From: Eublepharis macularius
Lineage: Eukaryota > Chordata > Lepidosauria > Squamata > Eublepharidae
DNA length: 64,000 nt
Assembly (NCBI RefSeq): GCF_028583425.1
Contig: NC_072794.1
Location: forward strand, 31,803,232 to 31,867,231
Reading direction: 5' to 3'
Positions 21,305 to 33,300 of the stretch are shown here, one piece after another. The notes below the pieces were generated by a model, which worked only from the letters and a program-made list of their open reading frames with translations, was not told the origin of the DNA and did not search any database. The first letter of the stretch is position 1, and each line of letters starts with the position of its first letter. Made by a program: the position numbers and the translations under genes.

Positions 21305-21333
21305 ATGAGCTTACTTTGCGCGCAGTATCTTCG
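21305..21333 (+). CDS. SMG7: SMG7 coding exon 1 (codons 1-10)
   Basis: The ATG at 21305 opens [10 protein letters not shown] and the donor gtgagg follows at 21334. The exon ends after two bases of codon 10; exon 2 supplies the third. Residues 4 and 5 (Leu-Cys) differ from the human Gln-Ser. The exon lies inside the CpG island. Its 5' UTR extends upstream, but the transcription start cannot be fixed from sequence. Confidence 0.9.
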
Positions 21334-24300
21334 GTGAGGAGAGAGGGGAAGAAACGTTGGGAGTTGAGGAAGGGGGCAGCAGGGGGTGCCTGCGGGGGCA
21401 TTCCTGGACCGGTCTGGAGCCGCGAGGGGGCTGGGGGGGGGGGGCTGCGCGCTTCCACCCCGGGCCCTGAAATGGAGGGGGGCGTCAAAAAGCGCTGGGA
21501 AGGCTGCTGCGTGCGAGAGTAGCTGAGAGATGCTTGGCATATAGGAGCCCTTTGGAAGAGGAGTACCAGGTGGTGAGGAAGGGGGTGGTGCTGGATAGGG
21601 ATAGGATGGAAGAACGTGTTCTGTGGCCACGGGCTTCTTATGCCCTGTGTAATTCCAGGAATTGTACTTCCTCTTGTTGTGAGACCTTGAAATGAAAAGG
21701 TATGTATTGCTTCTTTATTATTATTTTTTAAAAAATAAAGATGCATTTAGAAACTGAGAGGGAGCTTGGACTCTCGAAAGCTCATATACCCTGAAAATGT
21801 AGTTGGTCTCTATGGTACTACTGGACCCGAATCTTGCTCTAGGAAGGTGCTGTTAAGAAGAATATCACAGCACTGGTTTAGAACTCTCCCTGTCATGTAT
21901 GAATTGGATACCCAGGGTTGGTTTTTTTTAACACTGCAGGATTGTGCTAAAAAAAGATAGCATAACAAGATAAAAGTGAGAAATGTAGAATTAAGATTCA
22001 CCTTTCCCTCCATCTCTACTCATTTGAAGTACATTAAATTTTAATTTTGCCTGAAAATTAATAGTAGCTGCTGTGAAAGCCCTGTGGACTGGGGTATGGT
22101 ACAAATCTTAAAAGATAACTAAAATGCCTGGTAGGAGGATAACTCTCTTTTCTTTGATACTAGACCACTATCTTGTGATGGAGGGGTTGCTATAGTGCTC
22201 TTCCTAAGAAATGAGGCACACTAAAATATAAATGGGCAATGCTGTTTTATGGGTGATGAGATAAATAATGGTTGGGTGAGCAAATGAGGAGACTATGTAG
22301 TAGAGAGTATTAGGTTGTTAGAGAAGAGGAGTGGGAACCTTTGATCACTTAAAGGTGCTGTATAAAAGCAGACAGAAAACCAAATATGACAACTTTTCTA
22401 TCACAGTATTTTAATTCACTTTTTTCTTGCCTTGTTTCTGTGGTATTAAAAGGATGCACCACTAAGGTACTGTTTTGTATTACACTGCAAACAACACCAG
22501 CATTTGACCTCAGATGTCAAGTGAAACCTCTGACTGCAATAAGTTAGGTACTTAGGCCTTCTCTGTATAAGATGCTGTATAGTTGGCATGTAAATTCTGA
22601 TAGCCTCTAAATTGTTGCCATTGCCTTAGTGTATAGTATAGTACTAAACATATTTTGTAACCAAGATCTTTTCAGGAAGAAGAGAGGAAGTAATCCAGGA
22701 TGGATTTGTTACTAAAAGATATGCATACTGCAGACTTTTTAGTCTTGGGGTAAGGGAGCTGTGTGGAAAAAGAATAGTCCTTCTTGTCAAGGATCTTCAG
22801 TCCAGTGTATAAAATATACAGTATGCTGTCAATTTCCAACCAGACCCCTTCCTTTTCTTCACATTTGAATTGATACCTTCCTCTGATATCTTTGAAAATA
22901 TTTCATACAAGTAAAGCAACCAATGTGAAAAGCAATTTAGATCATTTTGGAGAAATATTTTCCCTCCCTATCTGTCTGTCTGTTGCTTGAGTCTGTCACT
23001 AACTATGATTTACAGTGCAATACCTGCTGAGATCAATGAGATTAGACTGGAGTAACTTTGCACAAGATTGTACTGTTAAGAGAATTCTTTTCTGTGAATC
23101 GACATTTTAAAAACTGGGGTCTAGGGCCCTCTCCGGATCTGCAGTGGTACTTTGGGGAAGGGTCCTTAAACTCTTTGAAAGCCCATACAGCTACCGTGAA
23201 AACAGAGCCACCGCAACTTGTTGAATGGGGTCAGTAATTCAGCACCTCAGGGAAGGGGTGGAATTGGCTTCTCTTACCTTTTGAAGGATAGACGCTTGTA
23301 GAGCTTCTGTCACTTGTAGGCTTCTAGCTTCCAGATAATTTCTGAGCAGTATCTTGAAAATGTGCTGATTAGTTGCTGGGATCCAGTCTCTTAGCCCTAG
23401 GAATTCTAATCCTTGAGTGGCATCAAGGAGGTACGGTCCCTAATATATCCATCATAGTTATTTCAGGTAAGGTTGAACTGGTTTTCACTGTATTTTCCAA
23501 TCCAAAGTATTTTACCATCGAAACAGTACTTTTGCATTATTGGTAATAATGGCCAGTGCCAGTTTCAGTTAAATATTAAAAGTTGAATGTTATGCTATTC
23601 TTTTTCTATGTGCAGATCTGGAGATGTTTTCAGGCCTCTTCTGTTCGTCCAGACTCTGGCTAGAAGTTATTAACAAATAAGAAAGCTTCTTCTCTGTCAT
23701 GCAAAGCGTTTCTAATTAAGGGGCAAGATTGGTCCTTGTCAGGCCCTTTTGAGTTGTGTCCCAATAGAATTAGCTGCCTCTGCAGACTTGCTTTTAAAGT
23801 GTATTTGTTGTGTTTCTTACAGTATTGTTCTGTTAGAAGGTGGAGGCTTCCCTCGGGCAAACATAGCTTGTTATATACTTTCAAGAATGCTGTCTGGAGG
23901 GTTGTAGGAGCCAGTGAGAGAGGAGGGGTGGACTTGGGCATTTGTGAAAAACTGTTAAAGTGAGAGTCCCCATGTAGCAAAACTTGAGACCACTGACCTA
24001 GGCTTCATTGTGTCTTCATGAATAATAACCTTGTGATACAATCCAAGTAACTGAGAGGAGTTGATCACAGGTAGCAAACTGTTTCTTCAAAGCAGACCTG
24101 GTTCGTGCAAACACATTGCTCTGTAACAACATTGACTGTCTGGATGTATTGCAAATTGCACTTATCAATATTCTTCTTAAAGCCCCCTCTCCGCCATCTT
24201 TTCCCTCTTACAGTATCCCATACAATCAACTTCTCAAACTTAGTCACCGTATTCTTCTGGTATGGAACTGTGTAGATACTTGAAAGATTCACAGCACGAC

Positions 24301-27300
24301 AGTCTCATGGTTCTCTGTTAACTCTGCCGTCATCTCTTTCAAAATAATGGGTAAAAACAGCATCTTTAAATCTTGTTTCTTTCATTATCACTAGTTGCTG
24401 TGTATTCAGTTTTTACAGAATGTTCCTGTCATCTTGGTTAGTATAGATTAGTTTAGATGATGCTGTTGGTGAAGGCTTTATATGCTTTTTAAATCTGGGG
24501 AACAGCATTGACCTGTTTTAATCTAACTGGTCATACTGTAGTTCTGTGATGATGCATTGGATTGACATATTCTGGTGTCAGGCTGCATCTGTGCCTTACA
24601 AAGTGTCCCCTCCTTCTCTTGGTGTATGGAATAAGAGCATGCAGATGAACATTTAAATGATTGTTTGGGATAATGTTGTATAAGTTTAGCTAAATCTGAT
24701 GGTGAACATACTCTGTCAAAGGTGCAACTTAACACTTCTGAGTACAGAGGATTTTACTTTTTCCAAAACTTGTTTATTTGATTTGTTGTCTGTTCTATCC
24801 CAAATGCTGGGGGTGAGTTACAGTATGATACAAGCAACTTACAAAAATAAGACTCCATCCTCATTACCTTGTCTTGGACAACTGAAAGGTGACTGCAATA
24901 AAAAGAAGACTTGCTCTACTTCTGGAGGGTGCACTATGGATTTGAATCTCTAGGTAAAGGGATTTCTGTTGGACATTCAAGGAAATTGCCTTTGAAAATG
25001 CATTTCTAGTCCTAACAGTGCATAAATGATAAAGTGGTACTTCTAATTGATCTTAGAAATGGTGACAAAACATATGACAGAAGCAGCATCTCAATTTTGG
25101 ACTGTTGAGGGCTTTGTAGATCAGGCCTTGACAGACTTCCTTTGGCTCTAGGAACCAGCTAAAAAATTTGGGAGGCAAATTAGTTTTTCAGTCTTACAAG
25201 TTTTGTATATTAATTACCATATTTTCTAATTATTGCTACCATAAAACATAATCCTAAACTCTTCACAGTTTATCGTAATTTTATTAAAAATATAACAGAA
25301 GTTTTGCATATAAATATATAGAGATAGCCCTGGTTATCATCACAAGAACAGAAAACTTATTCCTAACCCTAGTTTAATTTCCCACTATTTCTTCTCATTT
25401 CTCTGTTGCTTTAAAAGCAGTTTAATTAATAATGACAACAACATTGAATTTATATACTGCTTGTCAGGACAGCTTAACACCTGAGTGGTTTACAAAGTAT
25501 GGAGCCAATATAGAAAGCAAATGGTTTAGAAATGAATTCATCCACCACCACTGAATGGTGTAAAGTTAACGTATAAACAAGCAATGACAGAAACTTCGTG
25601 TGCATTTATTTGTGCCATACAACAATACCATTTTTGATGTGAAATGATAAATAAGCTTTGTATTTTTTGTGGAGAGACACTACAATAAAACCATTACTGA
25701 AAGTACTAGTCGCCGTAGTGAAATGTCTAGGCTCCATGATGATTTGGTATGTGGGTTTTGTCAAGCCCTGGTCTAGGTCATAACTATATATTTATTTGAG
25801 CTGAGGCAGTCCAGGGAACAGTGGAGAGGCTCACTGTAGTAATATGTTCCTGAGTGCTTGCTCCATCATAAAGTGGATGTTAAAGTTTTGTGTCTTTTGG
25901 AATAATTAAGAATTACTCTCCAGAAAGACTCAGTTGAAAATACTTTTAACTCTAGCAATCCAAATAATCTGTGCTCTTTTGTTTTTCAGCAATAGTTGCA
26001 TATATGGGCAATGTCTGTAGCAACAGTTCTTTTTGTTAGTCTGTACTCCGTACGCACTTTGTAGTATCTTTAATTTAATTTATATTATTTATAGTCTGCC
26101 TTTCATATTTCCAAAATATCCTTTTTGTGTTCATGTACCCCCCCCCCCCCAAATATTAATATTTTCTTCTTAGGCTAAGTGGAGAAAAACAAAGAATGTC
26201 CAGCAAAGACATGCTAACCCCTCCCTCAATTACTGTTTGTTGAGAAAAGCAATAATGCCTTACTAAGGTGTAAGTGCCACTGGATCCTACGCTGATAGGT
26301 GCAGTTCCAGTGGTAGTCAGCCAGTGTTAGCGATGGTGGTATAAACGTAGGCTGGATGCTATTGTGAAAGGTGAATCAGAACATTTGTTCTGATTGCAGG
26401 CAACAAAGCTGAGCTAATGAGAGACGGAGGGGAATTCAGTCAGGCCTTCAGATCATTGTAATACCTAATAAAATTATCTGAGACTTAAGTAGGACAGTCT
26501 GTCTTTAAAAAGGCCCAATGAGAGTTTACAATATTCAGCTAGATTGGTCTCTTGAAAAATCCAGGATGTTCCTGATTTATTCAAGATTTGAGATGATCAT
26601 CATCCAGTTGGCTTCAACTCTGTGACACATCATGCATTCAACTGGAGACAATTAACACAACTTTTAAAACATGTCTGTCATAGTTCCCTTTAAAGATGCT
26701 TTGTGCTACCTTGTAATTTTTTAGTTTACCACTAGGTTCAGCATTTATGTTGGGTTCCTTTTGAACTGGTTTTGGAAGAAATCAAATAGTACAGAGTTTC
26801 CAGGAAGCTGTTTTGAAGTCTAATTTCTAAGGGTGGGGGGGAGTAAGCAGTTGAAACTGGTTGATATCTCACTTATTTGGAGGAAAGACTTTGTTAATAG
26901 CATCTTAGGAATCTTGACTGCATCTGAAATTAGCAAACCCTGCAGATCAAAGCCATTTTGGTTTTTCTCTCCTTATATTCTCTGTTTAGGAGTTTTTAAC
27001 CATAAAGAGTCTGGTTAATTATAAATGTGAACATGTGCTTGTTTACCAAGCATTTGACCTGCTAGGACCTAAAAGCTATCAGAGAGTGCAGGTTAATCTG
27101 TGGGCTTTCTCCCAGATAGCCCCTTGTTTGCAATATGTATTCCATATTTGTCTTTCAAGTCTTCAGTTTGGGTTGAGGAGGCAGAAAGAACAAAGTGGTG
27201 TTATTTAGAGGGATATATCTTTAATTTTGCTCTCTTGCATCTGTGGTAGTCCTCTTGGCGCTTGGCTGACTTCGAGCACAGCCTCTATCAGATTGTTCAT

Positions 27301-30300
27301 TTCTGCTGACAGGTTTGACCTATAAAATGGATTGTGGTAAAGAGAGAGGACTAGAGATTGAGAAACAATGACCAATTTATGGAGTATTTAAAAAAATACT
27401 ATAGATGGGACTCTGGACAATAGTAATATTTTTAAAGCAAGTCTATGTACTATGTGTAAAATCTAGACAGCAGAACTACTGCTTGTCATTGGAGCCCGAG
27501 AGCTGAAAAAAGAAAAGCAGATAGAAACACCAGCTTGACTCCTTGTTCCCATCTTGCGTTGATTAGGAACTAGCTATCCTAGAGACTGGACATTGGTTCA
27601 GCGTTGTGTGTGTCACATTGTATATCAAGTGCTTAGGGCTTTAGTGGGTTTCTGGGCTGAGGTACAATTATAATTTGAAACAACTTTTATAAATATGGTA
27701 GAAGCTATGCCATTGTGGGTGACATTCTGCCCCAATTGGCTTTTTTTTGGCTACCTGGGGATAACAAAATCTTAATTACTCAGTCATAAAATATCAGAAT
27801 GACTTTACAGTACCTTGAAGTCTTGGCCAGGATTTAAAAAACATAAGGTATGAAAATGCAAGTCTGGGATCCTCCTTTGTGGGAAGTTAACAAGCCAAAT
27901 CCTTGGTAATGCATGCTTATTCCCCTTCCCTCTTGAACTCCACAACAAATGTGAAAAGTTCCTGCATTAGAACCAACTGCAATTTGTCACTTTAATAAAT
28001 TGCAGTTGGTTTCTTGCCTACAAACCAAAGTTTCTAATGCTGAATCTCAATATGAAGGCAAGAAAAAATCTGCAGCTTATTAAAGTGTCCAATTTGGAAA
28101 GCAAGACAAATTGCAGCTAGTTCTGTGCCAGGAAATCTTCAATCATAGCATAGCACATAAGGGAAGGAAACTTTACTTTGTTCATGACACCTAAATGCAG
28201 CCAGAGATCTTCTCATAACTGAGTCTTTCAGACATAGTGCCTTTGTTTTCACGCTTTGTCCCAGTGACTAACTACATAGTTAAATCTCAGCTGAGGGAAA
28301 TGTGCGTGTGCGTGAGAATGAAAATCTGAACAGGATCCTGCATACTCCATTTGGACTTTGAGGCTGCATGCTTTGCTCTTGTTGCTGCTCTTTGTCCTTC
28401 ACCTTTCACTCCAACTTTTAGAAGACCAGGAATCAGGGCTGGTTACAGGTGGCTAAAGATTTTTAGTTTTATGCTCCAAATATGTTTAGTGTTCTGCAGA
28501 TAAAAAGGTAAAATGTTCATATATGTGGCAAAAAGCTGAACGTAAAATGGAGAGGAGTAGGGAACTCTTTTCATGTTAACCTGTCTACCAAGAAGCCCCT
28601 GAGAATTATCGGGGACATGTTCCAAGCTTTTGGTCATTTTAGGTACTGTTGGGCCTTCTTATTAGGCATCATCATTGGCCTGTGTGAATTGAGTGCACCT
28701 AGACAGCAGTCAGCAAACCATCTTCTAGGGGGAAGTGTGAGAATCATTATTGAGCATCTTACTGAAGAACTCTGATGAGCTTCCAAGGGATCTCTGGGTT
28801 CCTTGAACTACAGTTTGAAAACCACTGCTGGGTGCTTCTACTTCCTTTCATTCTACTGTTGGGGATAGTTCCTTGCCTGAGAGCTGCAGCTGCTCAGCAT
28901 TTCTGTCCCCTCTCTCCCCCAGTCCTGGCTTCTCTCCCCTTAGTGTTTTTTGGAGTGTTTATTCATATTTGTTGGATTAGCCATCTTTATTGCCAAAGGA
29001 AGCTAGAAAGATGAAAGCACTGGCAAGGGCTGTTCCATTGTGTCCTGATCTCTCTTAGCGTGCTCCTTTTCTACATGCCTGCGTTCAGGCATGACAGGTC
29101 TTCTGTCTTCTAAAATATCTAATAACTATGAGCACCAGAAACCAGATTCTTCCATTTCCTTCATACTTTGCAATGAGTTCAGTTTAAAATCTTCTGCCTA
29201 TAGTTTACAAAGAAGAGTCTTGCAGCACCTTAAAGACGAACAGATTTATTATGGCATAAACTTTTGTGAATGTCAATAAATCTGCTACTTTTTATGATGC
29301 CACAAAATGCCCTCTTTTGGTTGGCAACAGCAGACTAATGCAACTGCTGCTTCAGAAAGTTGCATTGATTCTGTTTGGTGTCCACCACCATTCTGGAAAT
29401 ATACTTATCAAATAGTAAGGGCACTCGTGAGAACAAGATCTCCTTCCGCAGTTGTTTCTCAGCAACTGCTCCACTGAGCTTTCCATGCCTGTACATACTT
29501 TAGGGGACTGCTTCTGAGGAATTAAAAATAAAGAGGAAGTTGGTACCTTCCATGGCTTGATTACTGCATGACTGACAGGAATGGCTTTTGCCACTTCTGT
29601 TGCTTCCTGATGAGTTCAAGACCTGTAGCCAGAGAGTACTGAGGCATGCTGTTAAATGAAAGCTACTAATGTTAGCTGTCCCCAGGCATTCAGTATGAGA
29701 AGGCAGTACTAATTAATGGGGGACTGCTGCAGACAGTGGCTGAGTCCTGCTGCTGTCCCTGTGGTCTTCAAAAGGTGGCTTTGCAGCATATTCCTTAATA
29801 AGAGGATTATTACAACCCCCATAATGCTCGTTCAAGAATATACTGATTTTTTAAAAAAAGGCTGTTATGAGTGTAGATTAGGCAGAAGTGTATTCATTTT
29901 GTCCTTTGACTTTTATTGCCACACTTTATCAACTGGTGACATTTAAATAGAGCTTTCATTGTTGGGTCACTTTTTGGCTTGCTTTGAACCATTATAATCT
30001 GTTAGACAAAGGGGGTGGGGAATTGCATTGGAATGGTTAAGCTGCTAAAAAAATTGGACACTTGTTCTGGATGCACTTTTAAAATAATTGATGAAGGCAG
30101 TGTAAAGCATTTCTACATTTCTTGAAGTCTATCTGCTTGTTATTCCTCATGTTCCCCCTTCCTGAAGCTTGACCATTGGCTGGCTGTGTGCTGCTTCGGA
30201 AGAAGGTTGAGGCTTGAGGGCCATTTCTTGCTTTTCCTGCCCCCCCTTCAGTCCAGTTGATGAAACGTATGAGGGCTCTCTTGTGCAATTACTGTTTCCC

Positions 30301-33300
30301 TTTAACTTCATTGGTGCCTGTTTTGGGGGGAAATCATGTTGAGTTCGTAATATATATTATTCCTTGCTGGAAAAGAGGAAAATGTGTGCTCTATATGAGT
30401 AACTATATTATTTCAGTTGTGAAAGTGCATACCTGTTCTGGCTTCATTCACTAGTCTTTGCCTATCTTGTAAATAGTTATTAGCAATCAGCCACTGATAC
30501 ATGGTTATTTGCATGTATTCATCCATTTAGAGGTCAGAGTCAGGTCTGCATTTTCTGCAGCTTCTTAGGCCTGTGAACCCAGGTTACCTTTTTCCTGCCA
30601 CAAAACACTGGAGGGAATATGGTGGTATGCAAGGGAGGGCATGTGCTTAACCGCTTCTAGACTTGACCTGATATGGCAAATAAATGTCATGGGGAATGTG
30701 ATAGGTGAAGAGGTTACAGGGGAAACAAGCCATTGCTAGTTTGTAGAGGAAAGGTGGCAACTAGGATTCTCTGGCAGAATATGGGGATCAGCCTGCAGGT
30801 ATCTCCACAAGTGCTCACTTCATGATGAGTCTGCAATGTGTATTCCTGTGTATAAAGAAATATGATTGTTCTGTGCTTCATGTGTTAATTCATGCATGCC
30901 CATTGTACGTGTTTTTCTTTCTGTACTTTGACTTTCTCATGAAACAGCAGTCTCTTTTGCATGAGCTATAGAAAATTGATCCTATTTTTGAATTTGCTGG
31001 TACTGAACCTCCAGTGAGCTTATACTATATACCTGAGATCCTGTTGTAGTTGCTAATGGCTTTGAGTTTAAATGTAAACTCTGTTATCTTTGCTGTATTA
31101 CATGCCCTCAGATGGTTGAGTATAGCTCTTATAGTATAAAGAATGTCTGATATACTTTTCAGATCATATGGAGTCATACTGTGAAAGGCATAACTCAGGT
31201 AATTCTTAATTTCATGTTGTAATAAGTCCAGAGGAGTTAGCCATGTTAGTCTGTAGTAGCAAAATAGAAAAGAGTCCAGTAGCACCTTTAAGACTAACCA
31301 ATTTTACTGTAGCATAAGCTTTCGAGAATCATAGTTCTCTGATGAAGAGAACTGTGATTCTCGAAAGCTTATGCTACAGTAAAGTTGGTTAGTCTTAAAG
31401 GTGCCACTGGACTCTTTTCTACATTGTAATAAAGTATCTTGAAGACTTCTAGATAGCTAGCAAGTGAGATTTTTAATGTACTTTGACTGAAAAGGAGAGA
31501 ATATAATTTTGGGGGCTTACATTAAAATGAAGAATTCCATTGGATGTGTAACCAGGAGTAGGTAGGTCATTTACCTTTGAGTGCTAAATTGCAAACATGT
31601 AATGAACTGGTAAGCTAATTTATTGTTGCGCTCCTGATGTAAGTGGAAGGCACTAAAACTTAGTACATAGAAACTTAGCACAAACTTAATCCACGTGCAG
31701 CTTACTTTCCTTTACTTACAGTAAAATAGTCCATAAATCATAAGGGCTTGTTGGACTTAAGCTGGGCTCAATACAACAAATATTTGCATATAAACACAAT
31801 GCAAATTAAAAGGTTCACAGAATATAAATTAGAATGGTCAATTTATAGAAGTTGAGATATTGATTATGCCTGCTATAAGAGTTCAATCAACCAAGGAGGT
31901 TTCAGGACTTGATTGTGGTGTTTTAGGGCCCAAGAAATATATTTATCCACTGTTACTGGTGTCCTGTTTTCAGACCTGTCTGCAGAACAAGACAGAAAGG
32001 TAGCCATAAGCAGAAATAGCATCTTCAGTCTTTGTTCAGCATACAAATTATAGGAGAACAGAAGTACCACAGGGACCTCACATATCCTCTGCTCACGGGG
32101 AATTCCCTTGAATCTGCTGCTAGCTCTGCTAAGGGAAGTGCATTAAAATGGGCTAAGGAGAACACCTGCAATAAGATGGACTATAAGATAGGCTAGAGAT
32201 TTGTTGTAAGCAAATCTTAGATAGGTGAACAGGCTTGCCTGGCATCGGCTGCTAGCATTTACCAGTCTACCCTTTGAAGGCTTTCTGTTACTATCACACA
32301 GGCTTTACTCATCCCCAAGATTGATAAGTAAGTCATAGACCCCGATAGGCAATTTTCTGTATTATCATCTGGCTCCCTGAGTTGGAGTAGGAGTCAGATT
32401 GAAGCCAGCTCACCGTAGTTGGAGGGGAATCAGGTAGAATAAGAGAGCCATCATTGGCATAAAGAAGAATAGAAATTGGGTGACTGGCCAACTTAGGGGC
32501 ATGTAGATTAATAGATGCAGGTTTCTGAGGGAGGTTGTATAGAAAAAGATTGAAGAGATGGGGAGCAAGAACAAGCCCTGATGTATGCTCCTAGTGACAG
32601 TTACTGCATTGACAAGAGAGCCTTGGGTATTAAAATGCACTTTCAATGAGAGAGACTTACATAGTGGCTTGATTGGGAATAATAGCCTTGTGGATATGGT
32701 TGTGGCTTCTACTGTCTTCTAAAGTTGTATTCTAGAGATTGAAATCAAGTGTTGCTTGTAAGTTGATAAATGCTTCATAAAGCTTTCCCTTTTTATAGGA
32801 TGAATATTTCTCTGCTAAATGAGACAAGACTAATTCATGGTGCAGTGTAGAATTCCCTTTCCTGAAGCCAATCCACTCTGGACCCAAAATCTAAGTTACC
32901 TGCATCGAACTACATAGCTTAAGTTGGAGATGGGAGGCATATAATTTACCCCAGACAGATAGAAGACTAATTAGGTGCTAGTTAGAAGAGTTATTTCTTG
33001 CCCCTTTCTTAAAGATGAGAACTACTATTGCTTGCTGCTACTGGCCAGGTATTACCCCGGGTCCATCAGCTGCTGTAAACAAGATGGTGATTTCACATGA
33101 CCACAAACCAACATTGACTTTTAAAAGATCAGGTGACACCTAATCAATAGTTTAACTTCCTCCAGTGATACTGGATCTCAAACAGGCAAATTCTCAGGCT
33201 TCTGTAATATAGCATTGATTAAAACTGAGTTGGGGTCTTTAAACATTTTCAAATCTTTGTTCTCAGACCTGTGGATGGATTTCAAAGCTGACCTCTTTAG

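Larger units (their letters stand above)
20620..21520 (+). promoter_or_regulatory. CpG-island promoter of SMG7
   Basis: GC content and CpG density rise sharply between about 20620 and 21520, against AT-rich flanks. The region surrounds the first coding exon and has no obvious TATA box. It holds an RFX-like X-box, two CCAAT boxes, two ETS sites, a TCTCGCGAGA element and a YY1 motif, all typical of broadly expressed housekeeping promoters. CpG depletion in the flanks suggests the island is unmethylated in the germ line (inference). Confidence 0.88.

Noticed and set aside
20929..21522. Long open frame across the SMG7 CpG island
   Set aside because: It begins at GTG, is GC-driven, and crosses the exon 1 donor. 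It has no homology that I recognise.
21076..21746. Long minus-strand frames over the promoter (Pro/Ser/Arg-rich)
   Set aside because: Their low-complexity composition reflects high GC content; no start context, splice pattern or known protein supports them.
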